Under the pieces are notes generated by a model that was given only the letters and a program-made list of their open reading frames with translations, did not search any database and was not told where the DNA came from. 64,000 bases of DNA, taken from NCBI GenBank assembly GCA_023665205.1, contig JAMPEJ010000001.1, positions 291,540-355,539 on the forward strand, read 5' to 3'. This document shows, in pieces, positions 1 to 6,986 of this stretch. The stretch is from Corallococcus sp. (lineage in GTDB: Bacteria; Bacillota; Clostridia; Christensenellales; CAG-314). Each line of letters opens with the position of its first letter. Positions within the stretch are counted from its first letter, which is position 1. The translations under genes and the position numbers were made by a program.

Positions 1-364
1 GATCCTCTCACCAACGCCTTTTTCACTTACTTATCTATGGTTGGGTGAGGATGGGTAAAGGCATTGCGTGGACGTCCCTTTGGGGCGTCCACGCGAAAAT
101 TTTTGGAAAATTTTCGACTTTTGAAAAATTGTGGATAACTTGACCTTAACGACAAAATTTTACAAAAATATGAGTCTTTGAAATAAAATACCTTTACAAA
201 AACAATCCTAGCACACTATTGCTTTTTTCAAACTTGCGACAAAAATACAATAAAAAAATGCGACGAAAAAAGTGCCGCACATATTCAAAAAAATAAACAA
301 TTTTACTCTCCGTCAGGCGAATATAAGAGAACAGTCTCAAACGAAGCGCGTTTGAGACTGTTTA
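1..364. other. Host intergenic end left of the element
   Basis: No gene is visible in this stretch. It holds an imperfect dyad (about 3-16 with 39-53), a strong hairpin at 66-94 whose arms contain GTGGACG/CGTCCAC, and one perfect DnaA box (TTATCCACA, reverse strand, 130-138). The remainder is AT-rich. It would have lain downstream of the tRNA-Val gene before the element inserted. Confidence 0.6.
331..361 (-). terminator. Probable original terminator of the tRNA-Val gene
   Basis: A perfect 12-bp inverted repeat (332-343 with 349-360, loop of five) sits immediately outside the left attachment repeat. Read on the minus strand it follows the duplicated tRNA 3' end, so before integration it most likely terminated the tRNA transcript. 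The T-run is short on either strand. Confidence 0.55.
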
Positions 365-389
365 TGGTAGGCACAGTAGGACTCGAACC
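365..389. repeat. Left attachment site (copy of tRNA-Val 3' end)
   Basis: These 25 bases are identical to 18386-18410, the 3' part of the tRNA-Val gene including the encoded CCA and part of the T-arm. The match stops abruptly at 390. This is the signature left by integration of a tRNA-targeting tyrosine recombinase and it sets the left boundary of the element. Confidence 0.9.
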
Positions 390-1153
390 CTTATTCTGTC
401 ACTGAAAAACCACAGTATATTGTGTATTTATGGCGTAATTTGACGCAAAATATTGTGTTTGCAAATTTTTACCCCAAAATTACCCCAACACTCAAAGGTC
501 AAAAAAACTGTTTTTTTCAAGGCTTGCCGGGAACGGTGAGCCTTTTTCGCTGCACAGCAGCGGCGAATGGTTTTCCCCCACGCCCCTTTCCGCATGCGGT
601 TACGTAGTCAGACTTTTGCGCTGTGGACAAGTGGAAAAGCCAAGGACAAGCTTTACCACTTGCCTTGTGTGGAAATGATGGAAAAGCCAACCGGCTTATA
701 CTAAATAAACATCAGAGCGGCTTTACCACATTACCACACGCACAGCGTCTGCTACCCCCAATACAATTTTTTAGTTTGGACGGGACCTTTTTGCGAAAAA
801 CTATTGACTTTTCACAGCGTGTATGCGTACCCTGTGGGCTTCCTCGGAGCAGAGTTGTCCCAGTAATTTGGGACAATGAAAAAAATAACGTGTACCCCGA
901 AGGGAACCCCGTCGCTTTCATTGGCTGTCCGAATTGTTACCCCTTGCTTGCCGGGAACTTCGGACGGCACCCACACAAGCAACCGACCAAATACCTTTTT
1001 TATAGCGCTGCACCTGCGCTGTTGAAGTCCTGTTTGTCGCCACGCTCTCCCGGCGGACTTGCCATTAGCCGACACGTTTTATATTTTAATGCAGACGTGC
1101 TACGTCGTGGATAAAACTGCATATATTAAGTTGTAGGGCGCTTTGTGGGCGCT
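390..1153. other. Non-coding, dyad-rich end region of the element
   Basis: No convincing gene is present. The region contains a hairpin at 628-660 (arms CAAGTGGAAAAGC and GCTTTACCACTTG), a larger related inverted repeat at 668-689 with 719-739, and a third dyad at 855-877 (TTGTCCCA/TTGGGACAA). It ends in a plus-strand terminator near 1134-1169. The density of dyads suggests an origin, packaging or structured-RNA region. A 163-codon open frame (623-1114) begins with GTG, lacks a ribosome site and resembles no protein family I know. Confidence 0.5.
469..488 (+). repeat. Candidate integrase arm-binding repeats, left end
   Basis: Two TTACCCCAA boxes start 11 bp apart at 469 and 480. The same pair, in the same orientation and spacing, occurs at 18259-18278 just after the integrase stop, with one mismatch over 20 bp. 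Paired short repeats near both ends of an element are typical of arm-type sites for Tn916/lambda-type recombinases. Confidence 0.6.
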
Positions 1154-1169
1154 CTATTCCTTTTTTGTA
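1134..1169 (+). terminator. Rho-independent terminator, plus strand
   Basis: A seven-base stem (AGGGCGC with GCGCTCT) is followed by a run of six T on the plus strand. It implies rightward transcription across the non-coding region to its left, although no credible rightward gene is there. It also faces the leftward genes that end at 1154. Confidence 0.55.
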
Positions 1170-1315
1170 AATATTGGACACGCAATAAGCAATGCCTTAC
1201 GTGATTGCTTACAATCGTTCTGACAACGCATGCACTTCTTGTTTAACGCAATTCTACCTTTGTTAGATAAATAAAATGCATTTTCCTTCTTCCATTTTTC
1301 AGATTTCGCGCTCAT
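1154..1315 (-). CDS. Small cysteine-rich (zinc-finger-like) protein, 53 aa
   Basis: The protein contains KCMRCQNDCKQSR followed by ACPIF, giving four closely spaced cysteines typical of a small metal-binding fold. A good ribosome site (GGGAG, about 10 bases upstream) precedes the ATG at 1315, so I chose this start over an upstream in-frame codon at 1369. It is the last gene of the leftward element operon, after the methyltransferases. Function unknown; many phages and integrative elements encode such mini-proteins. Confidence 0.55.
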   Translation of the reverse strand: MSAKSEKWKKENAFYLSNKGRIALNKKCMRCQNDCKQSRKALLIACPIFTKKE

Positions 1316-1461
1316 TTCGTAAAAACTCCCTTTTTTGGTAGGTAAATATTGAAATTTTGTCGTCCACAATCGACATTTTGAACATAGGCAAGGTGTTTTC
1401 CTTTGACAATACTTTTTCGGCTTAAAATGCCTATTTTTTGCAAAAACGGCACTTTTTTGAA

Positions 1462-2189
1462 TTACATCGTAAATAACGTCATTTGACCGTCGATTTGTAT
1501 GTTGTTTAGGCGGTTTTCCGCCTGCAGGTAGCGTATTTTGTCCTTTTCAAACATTAAGTATTGCCTGTCATTATTTTTGGCAGCAACGCCGGTTGTGCCG
1601 CTGCCGGCGAAAGGATCTAATATGATACCCCCCCCCACGCTGCTATTAAGTACAAAGTTTTGTATTATCTCCAACGGCTTGATGGTTGGGTGTCCAAACC
1701 GTTGCTTGTCCAACGCGTTTGTTGGCGTAACGTAGTATTTGCGTTTTGTTTCAAATGTCCGTAAAGCCGCACACCGCGTTCTCGGAAAAATAAGCAAAAT
1801 TCCGTGTCCGGCATATAGCAATTATTTGTTGCAGGAATAGCATTGGACTTGTGCCATGTAATAAGGTCGTAATGGCATTTCCGCTGCGTAACAAAATAGT
1901 CCAAAAGCATTGGTATTTGCCGCTTGCTGCACCAAATATACAAATTGATTTGCTTGAGAATACGGACAAAGTCGTCGAGAATCGCATAATCGAAGCCGCC
2001 GGAAATATCCATTATCTGCTTGTAACTCAATTTCTTTTCAATGCCGAAAGCGCCTGAATCGTGTCCGACGTCTTGCTCATACGGCGGATCGGTAATAATT
2101 AAGTCAATGCAATTATCCGGCAGCTGCTTTATTGCTTCGTATGCATCAACGTTGTATATTCGATTCGTTTCAAATTGTCCCAGTTTCAT
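1462..2189 (-). pseudogene. Frameshifted beta-class DNA adenine/cytosine-N4 methyltransferase
   Basis: The N-terminal part carries the catalytic DPPY motif (LIITDPPYEQ) and the C-terminal part the SAM-binding DPFAGSGTTG, in the order DPPY then FxGxG, which defines the beta class. Total length is about 242 codons, normal for the family. The reading frame changes near 1755-1762: codons before this point read ...RERGVRLYG and homology resumes one frame away at TFETKRKYYVTPTN. Either the gene is broken, or there is a sequencing error or programmed shift. A G9 tract (minus strand, 1628-1636) lies in the second part but is in frame. It overlaps the upstream methyltransferase gene by 20 bp. Confidence 0.8.
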
Positions 2190-2664
2190 TATTTCCTTTC
2201 ATAAAACAAATCCAATGCGTATTACTTCGTTTACCCGACTTATGCCCGAATATTGGTTTTTCGTTTGTCAGTCTGAGTATCTCGCTCACGGGAACATCCG
2301 TTTCGTTCCACTTAAAGATTAAAACGCCATTCGCTTCAAGTACACGGAAGCATTCCGCAAATCCCTTCGTAAGCATTTCTTTCCAATCGCCCTGCAATGC
2401 GCCGTATTTTATTTGTTGGTAGCCTGTTATAGGAGATGTTTCGTTGTGTAATAAGTGCGGAGGGTCAAACACTACAAGTTTGAATGTATTATCCGCAAAC
2501 GGCAAGGCTGTGAAGTCGACCACCACGTCCGGTTTAATTTCAAACGGCCGGCCGTCGCATAATGTCGTTTGCATTCGGCGTTTATCGCAAAAAAGTACGC
2601 GTGTGTCGTTTTTATCGAAATAGAACATCTTGCCGCCGCAAGCAACGTCTAATATGCTTTTCAT
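2170..2664 (-). CDS. Class I SAM-dependent methyltransferase, phage type
   Basis: The 164-aa protein begins with a short SAM-binding motif (ILDVACGGKMFYFDK) and has VVFDPPHLL, a DPPY-like catalytic loop, about residues 63-75. A Rossmann-type region continues to the C-terminus (LEANGVLIFKWNE). Proteins like this occur in prophages and mobile elements beside true DNA methylases; their substrate is unclear. Its ATG overlaps the stop of the cytosine methylase gene by 4 bp (ATGA), showing translational coupling. I infer DNA modification from context only. Confidence 0.7.
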   Translation of the reverse strand: MKSILDVACGGKMFYFDKNDTRVLFCDKRRMQTTLCDGRPFEIKPDVVVDFTALPFADNTFKLVVFDPPHLLHNETSPITGYQQIKYGALQGDWKEMLTKGFAECFRVLEANGVLIFKWNETDVPVSEILRLTNEKPIFGHKSGKRSNTHWICFMKGNNETGTI

Positions 2665-4328
2665 AGTCCTTTCCTTATCATGCGTTTTTGCAAATGTTTA
2701 TTAAATGCCGCCATTGTTACAAGCGGTTTTGCCACAACGTCTATGTAGTTTGCCTTGACAAGCGCCGTGGCAATCGGCGGACATACGGCGTTTCCCAAAC
2801 GCGCTATCTGCTTCGCCTCGCTGTACGGTTTGCCTATCTTGCTTTCGATGTCTATACAATAATCTGTCGGGAACCCTTGCGCAAGTTTCAGTTCCGACGC
2901 TTTGAGCATACGCATTCCGACGTCGTAAATGAAATACTGCACTCCGTCTATTTCGAGTATAAGTATTTCGTCATCGGCAATCGAATAGCCTGCGTAATCG
3001 TTTAGAAGCCGTCTAACCTTATCCCAGTTACCCAAACTCTGAACCGTGTCTATTTTGCACAAATATGTGTTGACTTGCCCGAACTTCAACGCTTGTGTAA
3101 GCGTTGGCATTGGCTCATCCAAGTCCTTGCAGTCCATGTTGTTTTGGAATACACATAAATGGCTTTCAACAAGGCTTTCGTGGCAATCTGCCGTAATTGT
3201 CGGAGTGGGTTCATCAACATTCTTTCCTCTACCGTCTGCACCATCGCCGTGCCTACTAGATAAATAGCACACGGTCAATGCGTTATGGTCTATCCCTGTA
3301 ACCGTTGGCGTAGGCTTTTGCAGGTCGGCGCCTGCTTGCTTTTCACCGCCGAAATACTTGGATAGATATGCAGCAGTTAAGCCGTAGCGAGGACTTCCGT
3401 CAATCGTGCGTATAGGCTCTTGGACGTCCTGCCCGCGCATTTCCTTGTTGTTTGTTTCCGTGTGGTACTGCACCAGTGACGGAGTTACTAAAATATGGTG
3501 ATTCACGGTTGTCTGCGTAGACATCGGCTTATCTACGTCTTGCGAAGGGTTCTCGAAGTTCATTTGTATAATAAACGGCTTCGGGTTTTTAATTACGAAC
3601 TTATCCAAGCCCCTTGCAATACGTCGCTGCGTATTGACCGCCAGTTCCTTCTTGCGCCCGAATATTGACGGACAAGGTATTGACCAGTCTATACACTCCG
3701 CCGCCGTTCTATACGGCTTCCTTCCTTCTCCGTGCGTAGGCTTCGGCCACACGATAGGCAAGCCGTCGCAGCGCGCGATCAGATAAAAGCGCTTGCGTAT
3801 TGTTGGCGCGCCGTAGTCACAAGCCTTTAACACTTTATACTCTACCTTGTAGCCCAACGCTTCGAGTTGGCTAACAAACTTGCGGAACGTCTGACCCTGT
3901 TTGCTTTTTACGGGCTTACCGCGTCTTACCGGTCCCCACGTCATGAACTCCTCGACGTTCTCCAACAAGATTATCCTCGGTCTTACCGTTCCCGCCCAAC
4001 GCAACGCTATCCACGCTAGACCGCGGATACGCTTGTCCACCGGCTTGCCGCCTTTCGCTTTACTGAAATGCTTACAGTCAGGGCTGAACCACGCTATTCC
4101 CACGGGTCTGCCTTCCGTAATCTTGCGAGGATCAATATCCCACACGCTTTCTTGGTAATGCTTCGTAAACGGGTGATTGACCTTGTGCATGGCGATAGCG
4201 TCGGGGTCGTGGTTTATAGCTATGTCTACGGGACGTCCCACTGCCAATTCGATGCCCGTGCTTGCTCCACCGCCGCCCGCAAAGTTGTCTACAATCAGTT
4301 CGTCTAATATGCTGCTTTGAAAAAACAT
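2661..4328 (-). CDS. DNA (cytosine-5) methyltransferase
   Basis: The 555-aa protein has the C5-methylase motifs in order: motif I DNFAGGGGASTG (residues 14-25), catalytic Cys85 in FSPDCKHFS (motif IV, with PDC in place of the usual PCQ), ENVEEF at about 123-128 (motif VI), RKRFYLIAR (motif VIII), and LAQGFPTDY then RLGNAVCPPIA (IX/X) near the C-terminus. A long target-recognition segment with repeated 'PTxT' phrases lies between VIII and IX. No restriction enzyme is adjacent, so it is likely an orphan methylase protecting the element or marking its DNA. It is first of a three-methylase overlapping cluster. Confidence 0.9.
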   Translation of the reverse strand: MFFQSSILDELIVDNFAGGGGASTGIELAVGRPVDIAINHDPDAIAMHKVNHPFTKHYQESVWDIDPRKITEGRPVGIAWFSPDCKHFSKAKGGKPVDKRIRGLAWIALRWAGTVRPRIILLENVEEFMTWGPVRRGKPVKSKQGQTFRKFVSQLEALGYKVEYKVLKACDYGAPTIRKRFYLIARCDGLPIVWPKPTHGEGRKPYRTAAECIDWSIPCPSIFGRKKELAVNTQRRIARGLDKFVIKNPKPFIIQMNFENPSQDVDKPMSTQTTVNHHILVTPSLVQYHTETNNKEMRGQDVQEPIRTIDGSPRYGLTAAYLSKYFGGEKQAGADLQKPTPTVTGIDHNALTVCYLSSRHGDGADGRGKNVDEPTPTITADCHESLVESHLCVFQNNMDCKDLDEPMPTLTQALKFGQVNTYLCKIDTVQSLGNWDKVRRLLNDYAGYSIADDEILILEIDGVQYFIYDVGMRMLKASELKLAQGFPTDYCIDIESKIGKPYSEAKQIARLGNAVCPPIATALVKANYIDVVAKPLVTMAAFNKHLQKRMIRKGL

Positions 4329-4351
4329 AATTTACCTCCTTTATTTCGTCA

Positions 4352-4513
4352 CTAACTGTCCTTGCGGTTTTTGCTGTCTGCCTTCATAAGTCTTATAAAC
4401 GTTTTAGACAGCAGCCGCGCGCCGGAAAGCCTACGGCAGTATGCAATAACTTCCTTTTCGTTACGCGGAACGTTTATCTTTATTTGTTCAAACTCTCTTT
4501 TCGTAGTACTCAC
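4352..4513 (-). CDS. Hypothetical small basic protein, 53 aa
   Basis: A short frame just upstream of the cytosine methylase encodes a basic protein containing QIKINVPRNEKEVIAYCRRL, which looks like a beta-strand followed by a helix. The only upstream start is GTG at 4513, with AGGAG too close (1 base), so the true start is uncertain. The composition is protein-like and the spacing to the next gene (23 bp) fits an operon. No family recognised. Confidence 0.4.
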   Translation of the reverse strand: MSTTKREFEQIKINVPRNEKEVIAYCRRLSGARLLSKTFIRLMKADSKNRKDS

Positions 4514-4705
4514 ACTCCTGTTTTTGGTACTATTTATTTTCGACGGGGCGTAGCCCCCGTACCCCTTCTATTTCGTTTCTTACGTTTGCTATCCATGCAC
4601 AGTTTCTATGCGCAACTTCCCACATCGCAATTTTGCCGAATTGGAAACAAGGTTTGTTAAATCGCAAATTGCTATGTCAAAAGCAAACGAAACCCCAACC
4701 GCCGC

Positions 4706-4750
4706 CAAAATAATATTTTTTGTCCCACCAGTGGAACAAAAAAATATTAT
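4706..4750 (-). terminator. Long AT-rich hairpin ending the ATPase gene
   Basis: A near-perfect palindrome (AATAATATTTTTTGT... mirrored by ...ACAAAAAAATATTATT around CCACCAGTGG) overlaps the stop codon of the leftward Zot-like gene. Its A/T-rich arms would give a U-tract on either strand, so it may work in both directions. Confidence 0.5.
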
Positions 4751-5994
4751 TCTTTGTCGGCGTTGAGTTGTTCCATTTCCTTTTTTGCCTTAACATTCTT
4801 AATTTGCGATTTAATCAAATCTGTTTCTCTATCCAATTCGGCAGCCTTACGCTGCTCGTCTTGCTCCCGAATACGCTTGGTAAGAAGTTGCCCATATTCA
4901 CTGTCCAGAGTAATACCTTCTTCGCCTATTAACACAACTTCGCTCGGCTTGTCCTTTGCTAAATACAATTCGCTAAATGCCGTATCGTCATAACTACACG
5001 GCATTTTGTTTGTACATACAAAGCTAATTTGTTCCGGCGGCTTGTATTGAACAAATTCCATTGTCTTAAAATACAACTTGTCCCATATACGAAAGCCGAT
5101 ACAACTGCTGAAATTTTGTAATTTCTCAATAACATGCCCCAACCTCGGACTGTTCTTTACTTTTGGCAATATCCTCTTCAAAAAGGCAATTACGTCTATT
5201 AGGAAATAAGGCAGCAATGCATTACGCTGTCCCAAGCAAAGCGACGTTCCGCCAAGTACGCTACGCACGTTTATAAGTATGCCGTCTTTCTTTTGCTCGC
5301 ACAGTATTCCGCGGAAACCGAAATGCCGGACAAAACGGAAAAACAGCACCACAGCTTCGGAACGATCCTTGTATTCGTCCTGCGGAGCAAGCAATCCGGC
5401 TTCATCTGCCACAAAAAAACAAATCGGCAACCATTTCAACTGTTCCACGTGCTCGCGTGTTACAAGCAAACTTTTCTGACCGTTGGGCAATTTTATTTCA
5501 ACGGTGCTTGCCAAATACGGTATCAATTCGGGGTGCTCACGCCAAAACTTAACCGACTGCTCGATTCGATTAAAATTTTTCAACTTCCACGAGCTTTTCT
5601 TTTTCCAACGCTTGTAATTTGAGCACATATAGTTATATGTCATTTCCGTTTCGTGCTGCAATTTCTCCGCCTCAAACACACCTTTTAACACTGCGCTGGA
5701 CGTTTTGCCCTCGCCGGCTCCGCCGAAATCCTCGGTAGTTGCCGCTGAAACGGATATATCTTCAGGTAAATCTAACGTGCGTTTGGAGTAATATATAAGC
5801 CGCGCAAAATTCGGTATCGCTATAACCGCACATGCCACTATTAGCAAGTTAAAAAAGTTGGCGTAAATACTATTTATTAGCAGCTGCAATGTACTGTAAG
5901 TCAATACGCAGGCTATGTACACAACACATATAAGAAACGGTATAGAATAGTACAGGTAACTTACCGCCAAATATCTTTTTATACGTCGCAACAT
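4747..5994 (-). CDS. Membrane-anchored Zot/pI-like assembly ATPase
   Basis: The 415-aa protein has two N-terminal membrane segments (about 14-35 and 45-63), then a P-loop GGAGEGKT (91-98), a Walker B strand ending in DEAG (about 191-200), and a helix followed by GILCEQKKDGILINVRSVLGG, which resembles the sensor region of the Zot/FtsK-HerA superfamily. Filamentous phage pI/Zot proteins drive virion extrusion through the membrane; here the anchor is N-terminal. Its start overlaps the operon pattern (stop of the 53-aa gene 1 base before the ATG; GGAG ribosome site). Residues 360-381 repeat in another element protein (14345-14839). It could instead be a DNA-translocating ATPase of another system. 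Confidence 0.65.
   Translation of the reverse strand: MLRRIKRYLAVSYLYYSIPFLICVVYIACVLTYSTLQLLINSIYANFFNLLIVACAVIAIPNFARLIYYSKRTLDLPEDISVSAATTEDFGGAGEGKTSSAVLKGVFEAEKLQHETEMTYNYMCSNYKRWKKKSSWKLKNFNRIEQSVKFWREHPELIPYLASTVEIKLPNGQKSLLVTREHVEQLKWLPICFFVADEAGLLAPQDEYKDRSEAVVLFFRFVRHFGFRGILCEQKKDGILINVRSVLGGTSLCLGQRNALLPYFLIDVIAFLKRILPKVKNSPRLGHVIEKLQNFSSCIGFRIWDKLYFKTMEFVQYKPPEQISFVCTNKMPCSYDDTAFSELYLAKDKPSEVVLIGEEGITLDSEYGQLLTKRIREQDEQRKAAELDRETDLIKSQIKNVKAKKEMEQLNADKE
4853..4920 (-). repeat. 68-bp dispersed repeat, copy 1
   Basis: This segment within the Zot-like gene matches 14661-14728 over an equal length, with long identical blocks (for example GTAAGAAGTTG and CATATTCACTGTCCAGAGTAA). Both copies are read in the same frame and encode G(I/V)TLDSEYGQLLT(K/N)R...QDEQ. 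Confidence 0.85.
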
Positions 5995-5995
5995 T

Positions 5996-6157
5996 TCACT
6001 TTCTCCAACAGTCGTACAATTTTTTAACGCAAATCAAAACCACAAAGCCTGCCAAAAACATACCCAATACCTTGAGAAACGCCCAGTTGAAGCCGCCGCC
6101 TATAAGCAGTGAAAGTCCCATCACACAAACTATAAGCAATAATATCCATTTCCACAT
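5996..6157 (-). CDS. Small two-helix membrane protein, 53 aa
   Basis: The protein is almost wholly hydrophobic: MWKWILLLIVCVMGLSLLIGG, then a second segment (FLKVLGMFLAGFVVLICV) and a basic tail KKLYDCWRK. A ribosome site GGGAG precedes the ATG. The stop is one base before the ATG of the Zot-like ATPase. In inoviruses, coat and minor coat proteins of this size lie directly upstream of the assembly ATPase. Coat function is inference from position, size and topology. Confidence 0.6.
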   Translation of the reverse strand: MWKWILLLIVCVMGLSLLIGGGFNWAFLKVLGMFLAGFVVLICVKKLYDCWRK

Positions 6158-6169
6158 TTCGTCGTCTCC

Positions 6170-6298
6170 CTATTTGAACAACTTTATATCCGTAAACCAA
6201 CGGAACAGCGGACTGTCTATGTAGCCGACGGCTTGAAGTACGATTCCGCCAATCAGCAAAATTAGTAAAATGCCCAATATTCGCTTGAAAACTTTCAT
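6170..6298 (-). CDS. Small single-helix membrane protein, 42 aa (candidate coat protein)
   Basis: A basic N-terminus (MKVFKR) is followed by one hydrophobic helix (ILGILLILLIGGIVLQAVG) and an amphipathic C-terminal part with a basic end. AGGTGG lies 5 bases before the ATG. It is 12 bp upstream of the 53-aa membrane protein gene. Size and architecture match major coat proteins of filamentous phages, but such short sequences cannot be assigned by similarity alone. Confidence 0.55.
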   Translation of the reverse strand: MKVFKRILGILLILLIGGIVLQAVGYIDSPLFRWFTDIKLFK

Positions 6299-6333
6299 AA
6301 ATCCACCTGTGCGCAATTTTTTTCAAAAACGTG

Positions 6334-6362
6334 TTGACTTTCTCTAAAAAATTGCGTATAAT
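6334..6362 (+). promoter_or_regulatory. Strong sigma-70 type promoter on the plus strand
   Basis: TTGACT (6334-6339), a 17-bp spacer and TATAAT (6357-6362) form a near-consensus promoter directed rightwards, opposite to all neighbouring genes. It is followed within 70 bp by a terminator. Confidence 0.8.
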
Positions 6363-6368
6363 AATATT

Positions 6369-6433
6369 GCTATTTAGGCGGGCACATCTTCCGGAGTGTG
6401 CCAACCCGAGTCTCGTGTAGGCTCGGTTTTTTT
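6369..6433 (+). ncRNA. Candidate small RNA (about 65 nt) with two hairpins
   Basis: Transcription from the promoter at 6334-6362 would start near 6369. It would run through hairpin GGCACA...TGTGCC, then hairpin CCGAG...CTCGG followed by seven T, a canonical terminator. The unit lies in the gap between leftward genes and is antisense to their transcript. It could be a regulatory antisense RNA, or a single-strand origin at which RNA polymerase primes second-strand synthesis, as in filamentous phages. No known family was recognised. Confidence 0.6.
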
Positions 6434-6974
6434 ATTTTTTCTTTTTGTTCTTAAAACCGTTTTGCCAGTTACGAAGCGTTCTCTTGTATGTTTTTTTGTT
6501 CTTCTTGGTTTGTCCACCCAAACCTTTTCTTACTTTCTTATATTCCTTGCGCGTTAGTTTGTCAGCGGTTGGAGTCAAGTCCCCTTTGTATATGGGCGTT
6601 GAGTTTTTGTTTTTGCCCCACAGTGTTCGTTTTTCCACTATTGATTCTTTTGTTAAAGAAGGGTGGTCTTTAGGACTCAATACAAGGTCTTGTATATATA
6701 CTTTGTCTTGGGGGTTTCTACCTTCGAGTTTGTGAATCTTATTTACGCCAAGCGCACCGTCTTTGCGGCGACGTTGAGTAACAACAACCGCGCGTTTTTT
6801 AGTATCCAATAATGGTTTACCTCTCAATGCACCGTCCGTCGTTTTATAAATTTTGCCGACTTCTTTTGGTTTTCGTCCACCTTTTTTAGAGGTGGGCTTT
6901 TTACCTTTGGCTTTGCTCGGCAAACACAGTAAAACAATAAAGAACAACGCAACACATACAACTATGTATTCCAT
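6432..6974 (-). CDS. Basic protein with N-terminal membrane anchor, 180 aa
   Basis: Residues 2-18 form a hydrophobic helix (EYIVVCVALFFIVLLCL). The rest is highly basic, with KIYKTTDGALRGKP, RAVVVTQRR and a lysine-rich C-terminus (FKNKKKK). It has no cysteine pairs or known catalytic motifs that I can see. It sits between the large exported protein and the tiny membrane proteins, so a structural or DNA-contacting role in assembly is plausible but unproven. Its 3' end overlaps the terminator T-run of the plus-strand small RNA. Confidence 0.6.
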   Translation of the reverse strand: MEYIVVCVALFFIVLLCLPSKAKGKKPTSKKGGRKPKEVGKIYKTTDGALRGKPLLDTKKRAVVVTQRRRKDGALGVNKIHKLEGRNPQDKVYIQDLVLSPKDHPSLTKESIVEKRTLWGKNKNSTPIYKGDLTPTADKLTRKEYKKVRKGLGGQTKKNKKTYKRTLRNWQNGFKNKKKK

Positions 6975-6986
6975 ATTCTACCTGCA

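Noticed and set aside
623..1114. 163-codon open frame in the element's left end
   Set aside because: GTG start without a ribosome site, odd composition and overlap with strong dyads. I treat it as non-coding, though a rightward terminator follows it.
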